Shown piece after piece: positions 11,412 to 20,943 of a stretch of 64,000 bases of DNA (position 1 is the first letter of the stretch; the number at the start of each line of letters is the position of its first letter). Location: NCBI GenBank assembly GCA_030490835.1, contig CM059974.1:7501-71500 (forward strand). The letters run 5' to 3'. The notes beneath the pieces are model-generated. The model searched no databases. It had not been told where the DNA came from and worked only from the letters and a program-made list of their open reading frames with translations. The position numbers were made by a program, and so were the translations under genes. This DNA is from Annona cherimola. Lineage: Eukaryota; Streptophyta; Magnoliopsida; Magnoliales; Annonaceae.

Positions 11412-12350
11412 TTAAAATTTGGAAATGGGATATGACGATTGAATGGGTTTGATGGGTCGAACATGAGCTGATGAGTAAAATGAAGAGACAGGTGCGGGAG
11501 TTGGATCTCGATGAACTGATCCGGATTCAAATGGATCAAGTTCAGGTATGGGCTGATTTCGGTGTCGCCCAGATGCGAGATGATATCGAATGGTACGCAT
11601 TTTCTGATCGATACGATCTTGTCGGGAATGCATATCCATGATATCTGTGAGGACCCCGGAGACAAGACTTGTGATTCTATTCTCTTGTTGACCCATTTCT
11701 TCTCATAGGACAGCTATCTCATCTCGAATAGTCTGTAAACTGGTCTCCTGGGATGAAGGTTGAGGTGCCGTATCTGGAATGACAGATCCCTGTGGAGAGA
11801 AGGATCCATGCGACATAGGAGAGGCGGACTCCTCATGAATGTCCTGTGGTGGAGCAGGTGGTACCTCTGGAGGCTGCTCCCCCTCATTTTGTGCTTGTCT
11901 AGCTTCTTCAGGAGCTGCTTCACCAGTCTTTTCCCGAATCCTTTCATCTCTGAACTGCTCCAAATTGATTTTCATTCTTTGAAGCAATGCCTTATTGATG
12001 GCATTTGTGGTTTTTGGGACTTCAAAGGGTTCACCGTCAATGTCCACTTCATAGTACTCCAAGATCCTCGTGATCCATGTCCCGTAAGGTAAAACGCCTC
12101 GAGAATTATCCTTTCGGGATGCCAAGGCTTCTAGGAAGAGTCTTGGTAGGCTGATCTTGACTTTATTGACTAGTTTCCATAGAATAATGGCCTCTTGCGG
12201 GTTGAGCTGATTTCTTCCACCGCCCTTTGGGTAGATGCAGTGAGCGATGAGTAATCTGAGGACTCTAAGGCGTGGAGAGAGGTCCATGTAATGCAGGAAC
12301 TTAGTTCCTGGATGATACTTATTGCTTCTTGTCAGCTCATTATACACTCT
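11412..12350 (-). pseudogene. Transposase_32-like plant transposon protein, C-terminal part, one in-frame stop
   Basis: Reading on the minus strand from about 12350, the frame gives a conserved block (TLERVYNELTRSNKYHPG, then PRLRVLRLLIAHCIYPKGGG, then WKLVNKVKISLPRLFLEAL, then LPYGTWITRILEYYEVDI). I recognise this as the region annotated in plant genomes as 'putative plant transposon protein' (Transposase_32). A Pro/Glu/Ser-rich tail follows, from about residue 145. A TGA at 11703-11705 interrupts the frame, which continues without a shift into a Gln/Asp-rich, possibly coiled-coil tail (MGQQENRITSLVSG...). The N-terminal half is missing: the frame starts just inside the junction at about 12365, with no ATG. 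It is co-oriented with and directly upstream of the polypurine tract and LTR, so it belongs to that element. Biochemical function of this family is not established. Confidence 0.75.
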
Positions 12351-12364
12351 TTCTAACGTAGTCC

Positions 12365-12740
12365 CTCACATACGAGTCTTCAATCTAGGGTTACAGTCGT
12401 TATTGATCTTCACCCTACACACATGATTTTCATCACAAGAAAAAAAATGCATATATACCCATCATGAATTGCGGCTCAGATACATGGACTTAAGAGGAGG
12501 ATCAAAGATCCAAAAAATCCATAAGTTTTCTAGCTTACCTTCGTCAACAGCGGGATCCGGCGGCTTCTTCTGGCTACCCTTCCCCGCCCGGATACGATAT
12601 GGAGTCGCGTGTCTCGACCCTCTTATCCCTTCTCTCTTTTTTCTTTTATTCCCTCTCTCCTTTTTGCCTTGTCTTCTTGACAAAATGAAACAGAGGGCGC
12701 TACTGCATGGGATATTTGACTTTCCACAGGTGTTGCACAA
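12365..12740 (-). other. Exon-like segment with splice donor, paralogue of 34105-34395
   Basis: The reverse complement matches 34105-34395. The conserved G/C-rich part (about 12541-12630) reads in one shared frame as IRAGKGSQKKPPDPAVDE here and IRASKGSRKKSPDPVVDE in the other copy. It ends in GACGAAG followed by GTAAG, a good 5' splice site at 12537-12538. The substitutions between the copies are partly synonymous in this frame, which hints that it was once coding. I cannot name the gene. The other possibility is a 5' untranslated leader plus first intron. The segment ends abruptly at about 12365 against the retrotransposon remnant. Confidence 0.55.
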
Positions 12741-12749
12741 CGGTAACTA

Positions 12750-13500
12750 GGAGAGAGACGGTTCGCATAGTTCGCACGGTTCAAATTCCAAATATACCCG
12801 TACATTTGCAGTTAATCGTAGAAATGTTCATTCCATTAAAAACCATTAGTTAAATTTTTATAATTGCTCTAAATATTCCTGTTATAAAATAATAAAAATA
12901 AAAAAATAAAAAGAAAATAAAATTAGGATTCTTTAAATTTATAGCTTTTATGCAACTAGCGTATTAGTAAGTTATGGCATTTAATTTTTTTTAATACGTC
13001 TTACTTCTACGAAACTAGGCTTCTATTTTTAAGATACGTACATAGAAGTGAACCCATGTATTAGATTATGATAATACTTTATAGAATTATTTACTCTCGT
13101 AGAAATGATATTTTAGACGGTTTAGATGTTGAAAATACTACTTTGAAATTGATATTTTAGCATTTTTAATAATAATATTTTATAAAATCGTTTAGCACAT
13201 AATATTGATATTTTAAATATTTCATGAGTTGAAAATATAATTTTAAAATATATATTTGCATTAACCATTTTATTATGTTGATTATACATCTTTTTAGATA
13301 GCTTTGACCTACATCAATATTAGACAAATGAATAAATTTTCATCATAATATAAATAATGAATGAATTTCTTTCATACTACAAATTAAGCCAAGTACAATA
13401 AATGAAATAAATTTTTTCATCGTTCAATATAATATATAATCATTAAAATCAATTTTAGGTTTTAAAATAATATCAGAGCATTGCTTCGGTGTCGTTTATC
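12750..13500. other. AT-rich DNA with one short direct repeat
   Basis: No gene seen. The block 13060-13150 (GTATTAGATTATGATAATA ... TTTAGATGTTGAAAATAC) recurs in the same orientation at about 55335-55440, so it belongs to a dispersed repeat of unknown type. Confidence 0.5.
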
Positions 13501-13715
13501 AACGACTATTTACATATCATATAATAAGTTACTCTACATAATTAATTAATTTAAATTTAATTAAATCATTATTTATTATATATTCTATCTAACCTCAAGC
13601 TTTAATAACTTTGCCCCCCCCCAACATTTTTATTGTTTGATTGATTATTTTCTCTCTCTCAACTTATATTAGGGCAAATTTTAAAGATTAATTTTATCCC
13701 TTAACTAGCCTTTAA
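13490..13715 (-). repeat. Repeat with inverted copy at 32795-33000
   Basis: The reverse complement matches 32795-33000. Shared blocks include TTACATATCATATAATAA, ATCTAACCTCAAGCTTTAAT and CATCCCTTAACTAGCCTTTAAA-like sequence. A poly-C run (13613-13622) interrupts this copy. It is non-coding. Confidence 0.8.
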
Positions 13716-13764
13716 ATGTTTATAGTAGCAAAATTTTATATTTTGGCCAATGGCCATTAATCCT

Positions 13765-14035
13765 TTAAAACTTCAAGCATGTTTGTCATTCCGATAAATT
13801 TAAATCTAAAATTTGAAATTTGAAATTTTTTACCTGCTATAACTATCTTATTTTTAAATCATTTTTCACATATTCCTATATAAATATACTACTCTTCAAT
13901 CATTTTCTATAACTATTTAATTTATTATAACTTTATTCTTTTTATTCTTTATAATTACACTTATCATGTTTCATTTTAAAAAGTTTTATACAAAAAAGTA
14001 TTCAGTCAAAAGTTTTAAAAACTCCAACAAGTGTC
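13765..14035 (-). mobile_element. Degenerate Tourist-like MITE
   Basis: Internal blocks follow the family order (ATAACTATCTTATTTTTAAATCATTTTTC ... TATAACTTTATTC ... AAGTTTTATAC), flanked by worn ends (CATGTTTGTCATT and CCAACAAGTGTCC). No target duplication could be recognised. It is older than the copies at 8.3 and 8.9 kb, judging by divergence. Confidence 0.6.
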
Positions 14036-14039
14036 CAGA

Positions 14040-14410
14040 TGATTATAACTTTGATTCCTATTAAGAGCACTACGTTTTCCATTTGAAGATTGTTGATCTT
14101 CATTTTGTTGATGTATATTAATAATTCTATGACAACAGAGTTATAATTGCCAATTTTGAGTTGAATTGAATGTTAGTTCATTAATAATATGTAAATTTTT
14201 ATTAGAATTGTATAATTAGTGGCATTCATTGGTCTTCATAATTTTCTAACCTTCATGCACTTTAAGTTGTGTTTCATCCCATTTCATGGTATTTTAGCTC
14301 ATTTTGATTCATTAGTTTATCTTGAAATGCATTATATTTGTTTTTGCTTTGTTTTTTAGTAGAATGAAGACGACTCACTCATTAATTGGATGCATAAACT
14401 TGAAGGTTTG
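14040..14410 (+). repeat. Repeat with inverted copy at 33475-33810, ending in an exon-like piece
   Basis: The reverse complement matches 33475-33810 (shared CTTCATGCACTTTAAGTTG and CTCATTAATTGGATGCATAA blocks). The right end looks like an intron acceptor (TTGCTTTGTTTTTTAG) followed by sequence reading NEDDSLINWMHK here and NENDTLINWMHK in the other copy. This suggests that an intron and the start of an exon from an unidentified gene were duplicated. Confidence 0.7.
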
Positions 14411-14735
14411 AGAAGAAAATTTTTAAAAGTAGTTAAAGAGCAAGTTTAGCATCAGTCAGCAAGGCTGAAATTGCCTCTACTCCACCACTATTGAAAAAAA
14501 ATAAGATTAGCATCTCTAGTAAGACCAGCGTCACGGCTCCAGTGTATATGTATTCATTCTCCGCACACATGTGAGGCTGCTTTGGTCCCCCATATAATTT
14601 CATCTCTTAAAGTTTCGAAAACACAAGCAAAAGGGCAGCAAACAGGATGCTTTGAAAAAGAAAGGAGAGAAGTTCCAAGCTGGAGAAAAGAGTAAGAAGA
14701 AATCAAGATACGTTAGAAGAATTTATTAACTTTCA
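14370..14735 (+). pseudogene. Decayed coding-like segment, gene unknown
   Basis: Following the acceptor-like TTTTTTAG, the sequence reads DDSLINWMHKLEGLRRKF and then a Lys/Val stretch. A frameshift is followed by KAEIASTPPLLKKNKISI... to a stop near 14572, and further lysine-rich frames follow to about 14715. The distribution of short open pieces in changing frames suggests a decayed exon, possibly the 3' end of a gene, with an AT-rich 3' flank. I do not recognise the protein. Its first part is shared with the inverted copy at 33.5 kb, which has a stop soon after MHK. Confidence 0.35.
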
Positions 14736-14739
14736 TCTT

Positions 14740-15360
14740 CTCTGTCTCTTTTCTTATATTTACTATTCTCTTCCTTGAGATGTATTTGAACAAAATTTTG
14801 ATGGAAATCATTGTAATGCTTCTAGTTTAAACTTTTTGGCGAGGATTATGATGGTCTTGAACTTATAAATGATGTTATTTAGTTCCATGTATTGTGAATA
14901 AAATTCCATATTTGATTTTTATTTATGTAAGATTTACCCTTATATATTGTGTTTAATACTTCTACAAGCTTAGCTGCCTTATTATTGATATAATATCTAA
15001 ATTTATAATTGAAAAAATAAGTGTTTTTGGCCCCATTTAGGACTGAACGCAAATGATCACTAGGCTTTTAATTAGACTCATAATATTGCTCAAAGCTTCG
15101 ATGTGATCTGCTATATATACAATTATGATTTAATGATAATGATGGATTGAATTTAAGTAAGAGGAATGATCCTGTTACAAAAAAAAAATTGTTTTTTTCT
15201 TTATACACATGTTTATCTAAACGTAGTTAACCTATATGTTAGATAAACAAGGATATGAAGAAAAAATAAAAAAAATATTATAACTTAATTTTTTAAGATA
15301 AGCTAAGTGGAAGGTTTATTTAAACCAATCTAAAAGATCATTCCTTTCTAAATAATAGCA
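14740..15360. other. AT-rich intergenic DNA
   Basis: No gene or repeat ends recognised. A block of T/A homopolymers lies at 15180-15300. Confidence 0.45.
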
Positions 15361-15372
15361 TTTACGTGGAGG

Positions 15373-15579
15373 GTGGAAGTGAAACCAGTTCCCAAGTTAA
15401 GGAATGCTATTACCACTTCAAATGTTCCTTCCATTTGGCCTGCTCTGGCGGGATTTCAGTTGCAAGTTTCGCCTGCTTTTAGTTTGGTAAGTAATAAAAG
15501 CTGTAGGTCTGTCGTGGCGTGCTCGAAGAAGGAAAGAAACCGTACAGTGCTTGTTTGCACTAAAAACATATCCATTTAA
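15373..15579 (+). pseudogene. Gene fragment resembling an N-terminal plastid-targeting exon
   Basis: A 68-codon frame starts MEVKPVPKLRNAITT and runs through a Ser/Val/Ala-rich, weakly basic stretch to RSVVACSKKERNRTV. Such composition with a V-x-A-C motif is typical of plant chloroplast transit peptides. The region is more G/C-balanced than its surroundings, and an upstream GTGGAGGGTGG leader is present. Downstream it runs straight into MITE sequence at about 15580, so any gene body is absent. I cannot name the source gene, and the short frame could still be fortuitous. Confidence 0.4.
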
Positions 15580-16320
15580 AAATTTTCACTTTTTTATAAT
15601 TACTTTTCACATTTTTTATATCATTATTTTACTTTTAATTATTTTTACATAATTATTCATACATCTAATCTATTTATTTTAACTCAAGGGGCGATCAGAT
15701 GTTGCCCGGGCGCATAAGGGCAGCTATGCGTTAGGCCAAAAAAATCTTTTTTTAAATTTTTTTATAAATATATGGAGCTAGGTGTATTTAACCTATAAAT
15801 CAATATTTATTATTTTTTTATGCTTTTAAATATCTTTATTTTTAAACACACTGCCATTTTTTGTAATTTCTGAGTCAGAAAATTATGAGAATGTTGCTAT
15901 GTTTAAAAATAAAAATAATTACAAGCATCCAAAAGCAATAAACATTGATTTATAGGTTAAATTATGCCCAGCTCTATATGTTTATAAAAAATTTAAAAAT
16001 ATTTTTAGAGGAGTCTCACGGTCGGACGCATGGAATCATCCCTCTTTTAACTTTATTTTTTTTTACTTTACATGATTACTTTGATCATATCACATCATTT
16101 TTCTAATTTTAAAAATTTTTACATCAAAAATTTTGTCACTAAAGTTAAAATAGATAGGTTAATTATATGAGTAGTTATATGAAAATGATTGAAAAGTATA
16201 GTAATTTACATAGAAAATGTGAAAAAATAAGATAGTTATGGAAAGTGAAAAGTTTTTTATTAAAAAGTTTTGGTTGACATTTTATTTTTGATAAAAATTT
16301 TAATTTAAAACACAACTGAA
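15580..16320. mobile_element. Tourist-like MITE remnants with a nested hAT-like element
   Basis: Positions 15580-15684 and 16045-16141 are the two parts of one MITE in minus orientation (AATTTTCACTTTTT ... ATCTATTTATTTTAACT, then TTTTAACTTTATTTT ... CATATCACATCATTT). They are separated by the insertion at 15685-16044. Positions 16141-16300 hold a second MITE fragment in plus orientation (AAAGTTAAAATAGATAGG ... GAAAGTGAAAAGTTTTTT). The terminal repeats are worn. Confidence 0.65.
15685..16044. mobile_element. hAT-like foldback MITE, 360 bp, 8-bp TSD
   Basis: TTTTAACT occurs on both sides (15677-15684 and 16045-16052), an 8-bp target duplication as made by hAT transposases. The ends are CAAGGGGCGATC and GATGATTCCATGCGTCC-type sequence ending CCCTC, an imperfect inverted repeat. 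The whole interior folds back on itself: the block GGTGTATTTAACCTATAAAT near 15781 answers ATTTATAGGTTAAATTAT near 15950. There is no coding capacity. It is nested in a Tourist-like MITE, so it is the younger of the two. Confidence 0.8.
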
Positions 16321-16329
16321 GAAGTAAAT

Positions 16330-16926
16330 ATAAGAAAGTTGAAATAAATATAATAGTCCTTATAGAGAGTTGTTAAAAGTAATTGCAAAGTATTGAAAAA
16401 ATAAAATATAAAATAAAATAGTTGTAGTGAGTGGAAATGTTCGAATTAATATGTTTACTCTAATGTTAAACACCTTTAACATCAAGAGTGAGAGTAAGTC
16501 GATGTAAGATAACTCAACAATGATTAGTATTACATAGGAATAAGGTTAAAATTAGACAAAGTAATTAATAAAAGGACTTAAAAAATAATTGAAAATAAGA
16601 AATACAGATAGTTAACATATTATATCATATAGAAAATGCATAAAATGGGGTAAATTTGTTGTAACTTTTTCTTTCCTTGTTAATTATTTGAACTTTTAAG
16701 CAATGGATGTTTGGTGTGATTATTAATTATCCTGTAGTAGGAAAGCAGCACAATAATCTCAAGATTTCTACCAGCACCTCCAGAATGACGAAGCGATTTA
16801 CATATAAATGTATATGTTTGCGAATATACATGTGCGAGAAGTGCGAGGTCTAAAACCAGACGGAACATCATCCACTATCAAGACAAACAGGGAAAAAAAA
16901 GTGAACACGTTGCAGCTCGCTTCTTT
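16330..16926. other. AT-rich DNA
   Basis: No gene or intact repeat could be identified. The frame 16808-17236 begins here but runs into the hAT-like element and has no domain signature. Confidence 0.45.
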
Positions 16927-16934
16927 GGAATATT

Positions 16935-17960
16935 ACGGGTGTAGCTCGGCTCACGAAATTCGGATTCACCTCAACTCTAATCTTATCTTTATTTTTAAAA
17001 ACTTAACTTTAACTCTAACCCTATGTATGAACTTAAATTCTAATCCTATTTGTGAAATTCGGGCTCAAGTTGAATTTCATACTAGAATTCGAGTTGAAAT
17101 TATTGTATGTATTTGTTATCTAACTTATACTTATTCAACTTTAATATCTATCATTAAAAAAATCAAAAATGATATTTTTCTATTTTCAAGCAAAAATTCA
17201 AAAGTGTTTAAGAATGTAAAAAAAAATCTCATTTAAACATTCTCTTTATATTAAGTTGACTAACAGTCATTTCTCAAGAAAAAAGAGTAGACTAGTAGCC
17301 CGTTTTAAAAATAAAAAGGTACATTATTTTCCTATTATGACATTTAAACATTAGCATTATAAAGATATACATAAACATTAATATCTAATTATAAGAAAAA
17401 AACTTATAATATTAATCATAATAAAAAATTTCAACAATCATAGTATTAAGTCAAATAAATTACAACAAATTTATTTCAAGTAAAATAAACATCTAACTAC
17501 TACAATCATAATGAAACGACCAAATGATAACTTCCTACATAAGTAGATAAGTTAAAACACCAAATAAAACATCTCAAGGTTTAAATAATAATTTTTACTT
17601 TTTTGAAACTACTGACTCTAAACCAAACTCTTTTTTTCCTAAAAGAAAATATAAAAATATTATATATATAATTAAACTTAAGAAGGAATAATGTTTATAT
17701 ATTGTATAAAATAAATATAATATATATGAGGGGAATGAAAACGAGATTTATATGAAGTATAAAATAAATACAAAATATATGTGTTATATATAATTCGGGT
17801 TCGGGTTTAGCTCAACCCTGGTTCAAGTTCTTTTCAATTCAGGTTCGGGTTCAACCTGAAAAATTTGACTCGAGTTCTATAGTGGATAGTTTTAACACTG
17901 TTTTTAATTCGAGGTTCGACGGGCCGGTTCGAGTTGAGCCCAACTCAAGTTGCACCCTTA
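16935..17960. mobile_element. Non-autonomous hAT element, 1026 bp, 8-bp TSD
   Basis: GGAATATT flanks both sides (16927-16934 and 17961-17968). The left end reads ACGGGTGTAGCTCGGCTC. The reverse complement of the right end reads TAAGGGTGCAACTTGAGTT, continuing to GGGCTCAAC. Sub-terminal regions are rich in GGTTCGGGTT / GAGTTGAGCC motifs, as is common for plant hAT-related repeats. The interior is AT-rich and encodes no transposase. The perfect duplication suggests the ends are placed correctly. Confidence 0.85.
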
Positions 17961-17969
17961 GGAATATTT

Positions 17970-18580
17970 ACTCGAGGGGACCGTCTTCTTAGTCCAATTT
18001 ACTCCCCAGCTAAAAGCGTAAAAGGGGGGTTGGAAGGCTACTGTTATCATAGAATGATTTACAAGCATGTCCTAGGTATTGCTTGAATGCTACTTGTTAA
18101 TCGCGAAGTAATTTACAGATAGGTCCATGACTTTGCTAGAAGAATACTTGATACCGACTTTATACATCAAGTTAGTCAATTATTTGCATTTTCACACCTA
18201 TCGATGATGTTGAAATATTCTTATTCTCTATCATTGATCTAGTGGTGATGTTTACTTATGAATGTCGCAGTAGAATAATTTATAAATTTCTGCCTATTGA
18301 GTTTTTTGAAACTCAACTCACATTAATTATACTTTTTCAAGTGATGCTGAATCATTCGACTTGTTATGTTTACTTAAACATGAACTCTAAGAGTAGAATA
18401 AAGTAGTTTTACTTTCCTTCTTTGAACCGTTACGCTAAGACTATTTATTTTGAGTTTGTAATAATTAATTAATATGCGGGTTGATGGGGAAATCTATTAG
18501 ATTTACTACTTGTGATCTTTGTAACAATGTTTTTTTCCATTTCATAAATTCTGGAAAGCGTGAATTGTTTTTTAAATGAG
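17970..18580. other. Intergenic DNA without recognisable features
   Basis: Moderately AT-rich. I see no coding block, RNA gene or repeat ends. Confidence 0.45.
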
Positions 18581-18584
18581 ACAT

Positions 18585-18840
18585 GAGCGGAGAAAAACTT
18601 TTGAGTGAAAAAGTTTTTAAAATGAGAGAAACTGATGTGATACAATAGAATTAATGATTATAAATAAATAAAATTAAATTAACGTAGCTATAGAATTCAT
18701 GTGAAAAGTTGCGAAGAAATGGCTGAAAAATATAATAATTGTATAAAAAGATAAGAAAAATAATTGTAAAATAAGATAATTATAAAGGAAAAAATTTTAA
18801 ATGGAAAAGTTTTGTTTTGGCGAATAACAAATGCACCCCT
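18585..18840 (+). mobile_element. Degenerate Tourist-like MITE
   Basis: Internal blocks match the family (AAACTTTTGAGTGAAAAAGTTTT, AAACTGATGTGATACAATAG, TAAAAAGATAAGAAAAATAATTG, AAAATTTTAAATGGAAAAGTTTTG). The right end AACAAATGCACCC is a worn version of CAAACACACCC. The left end has been lost. Confidence 0.6.
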
Positions 18841-18859
18841 AATTTGTTGAGTTATGATC

Positions 18860-19440
18860 TTGGCCAACATAAACTTGTGTTAGTTTGGGCTAAACGCAAA
18901 ATTGCATAATAAAGGGGTTAACTCGCTTACCAATTTGTCCAATTTATTTATAAACAAGTTAGCATTGTCCATTTTACCTATAGGTAGCGATTCGTTAATT
19001 CAATAACCCGTTCGAGGTAAATAAACAAATTAGGGTTGCCAGTTGGTAATCCATCAATCGTTTACTGATCCAATTAATCCGTATAATCTACCTAACCCAC
19101 TGACCCATTAATAACATGGGTAACCTAAGTATATAAAAATTCTTTTAACTTGACTAATTATGTGCTGCTACTTGAGATTATTTGACTAATTAATGTAGTT
19201 TTGACAAATCTATTAGTTTAGATAACTCGTTAACACTGTTTTTAGACAACTCATTAGCTTTGTTGATTAAATGAGTTATAATTGGTTTAAAGGTAAGATT
19301 TTGTAAATGAATTAATAAATGAAACTTGGGTTTTGTAAATGGATTAATAAATAAACTAGGATTGAAATTTTATTAGCGGATTAAGATTAATATTATTCTC
19401 TACCCGGCCAACCTAATTCTTTTACATCCCTAGCTAAAAC
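18860..19440. repeat. Possible degenerate hAT-like element
   Basis: The sequence has the AACTCGTTAACAC / AACCCACTGACCC composition of hAT-associated plant repeats. A possible right end (ACATCCCTA, reverse complement TAGGGATGT) lies at about 19430. No convincing left end or target duplication was found, so this is tentative. Confidence 0.3.
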
Positions 19441-19449
19441 GTATACTTT

Positions 19450-20490
19450 TAAGTTTTCAAAATTTTTGTTAAAAACGTTTTTTCAAATATTTATGTTTTA
19501 TAATTTTTTTAATATGTATATATATATAATTTTTAAATATCAACATTGAGAATGACTTGAAAGGCCTCAAATGCTGATTTTTAAAATAAAAAAAATTATA
19601 CTTACGTGATTTTCAACTTATTCATGATCATTTGAATGTCAACAGATTCGGCTTGTGTTGTTTTTGTAAATATGTTGATTATTCATTTCTAATCCTCAGT
19701 AACAATGGTTGTCCAAGGTTCGTGCAGGAACGGGGTTGCTGTTTTCCAGCACGCTTCATCAAGTGTCGCAATTGTAAAATGCAATGCAAATTTCAGTGCT
19801 GCTTCTGCAACCACTTTTTATTTGTTTAGTGTCATAAGCCAAGTTTGAATATTTTTGGAGTAGTATTTTTGAAATTAAAAATTTCAGCCTACGATTATTT
19901 TATTGGTACTTCATACACATTAGCGTCTAATATTACAATCAAGCATATTCACAATTCTGATACCGTGGATGAAATTTTTATAAATATCCCTACTTTAGGG
20001 AGAATCTGTAAAATACGTGTAATCAAGTTTAACGATAAATCTAGTCTATTCATCAAATTTAACATAAAAAATAAACATAGGATTCTAAAACATTCAAATA
20101 AGAGTTTATGATGAAAAGCTATACAAGAAACAAGAAGGATGGCTCCAAACAAGTCACGTAGCATGCCAGTGCCAATCGCATGGGCTAGTGTCTGTTAGTA
20201 TAAAATTTTGAAATATTGACATTTTTTCATTAAACTGTCAGAATGGATTTTCAAAAGCAGTCCCTGTCTCTTTTTCTATTTTGACGGGTTTTTAAAAATG
20301 GCTTCAATTATTGTGTGCTGGTTGATCATACGGACGTAGAGCCTTTTATTAGTATTATTTTTTAATTTTTTTTTACAGAACTTCAATATGAAAAGTACTA
20401 TTTTTGAAACTAGGGTATTACAGTTAGTGTTAGCACAACGTCATGTTTCGATAAAGGGTTCAAGAAAATGCATAAAAGTATAAATTTATT
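19450..20490. other. AT-rich DNA; short open minus-strand segment at 19690-19815
   Basis: A short hairpin lies at about 19495-19610. The minus strand of 19690-19815 reads an uninterrupted KVVAEAALKFALHF ... TATPFLHEPWTTIV segment of about 42 codons between stops. It could be a fragment of an unidentified exon, or chance. The Cys-rich plus-strand frame at 19632-19829 overlaps it and is probably its shadow. Nothing else was identified to 20490. Confidence 0.3.
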
Positions 20491-20499
20491 TTTTTGATG

Positions 20500-20910
20500 A
20501 ATATTAAAGAGCAACATATACAAAAAATGAGCGTAGCGGAAATGAGAATGTTAAGGTGGATGAGTGGTAAAACAAGAAAAGATAAAATTAGGAATGAAAT
20601 AATTCGAGAAAACTTAAAAGTGAGACCAATTAATGATAAAATGAGAGAAAATAGATTAAGATGGTTTGGTCATGTTAAAAGGAGGCCTGAAGTAGCACCG
20701 GTTAGGAAAACAGAGTTTATCCAAGTAGAAGGTGGTAGAAGAATGAGAGGAAGACCCAAAAAAACATGGATGGAAGTAATTAAACAAGATTTAAAAATAT
20801 TACATATTACTGAAAATTTAATCTTAAATCGCCAAGAATGGCGTAACAGAATCCATGCAGCCGACCCCACATAGGTGGGAAATGGCTTATGATGATGATG
20901 ATGATGATGA
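20500..20910 (+). mobile_element. RTE-clade LINE 3' end (5'-truncated)
   Basis: A 126-codon frame (20494-20874) encodes the C-terminal tail typical of plant RTE/BovB-type non-LTR retrotransposon reverse transcriptases. In order, it shows MSVAEMRMLRWMSG, then the basic RLRWFGHVKRR motif, then GRPKKTW, then EWRNRIHAADPT and the stop. The catalytic reverse transcriptase and endonuclease domains are missing, so this is a 5'-truncated insertion, the usual outcome of target-primed reverse transcription. Immediately after the stop comes GTGGGAAATGGCTT and a (TGA)n tail at 20889-20910, the simple-repeat 3' end characteristic of RTE elements. The reading frame is still open, suggesting fairly recent insertion. 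Confidence 0.9.
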
Positions 20911-20943
20911 ATATTACAGAACTTAAGTTATCATCATCATCAT
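20889..20943. repeat. Inverted trinucleotide tails: (TGA)n facing (TCA)n
   Basis: The (TGA)n run at 20889-20910 is followed 20 bases later by (TCA)n at 20930-20943. The latter continues CATAAGTTATTTTTCACC, the reverse complement of an RTE-type 3' terminus. Two RTE-type tails are thus placed tail to tail and could form a hairpin. Confidence 0.8.

Noticed and set aside
11393..11665. 90-codon minus-strand frame beginning MSPGSSQISW
   Set aside because: It overlaps the Transposase_32-like tail in another frame and has no features of its own.
16808..17236. 142-codon plus-strand frame
   Set aside because: It starts outside and runs into the non-autonomous hAT element, with a hydrophobic/Ile-Lys-rich translation typical of AT-rich noncoding DNA.
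19632..19829. Cys-rich 65-residue peptide that could pass for a defensin or zinc-binding peptide
   Set aside because: Cysteine spacing fits no family I know, there is no signal peptide, and the opposite strand is also open. Chance is more likely.
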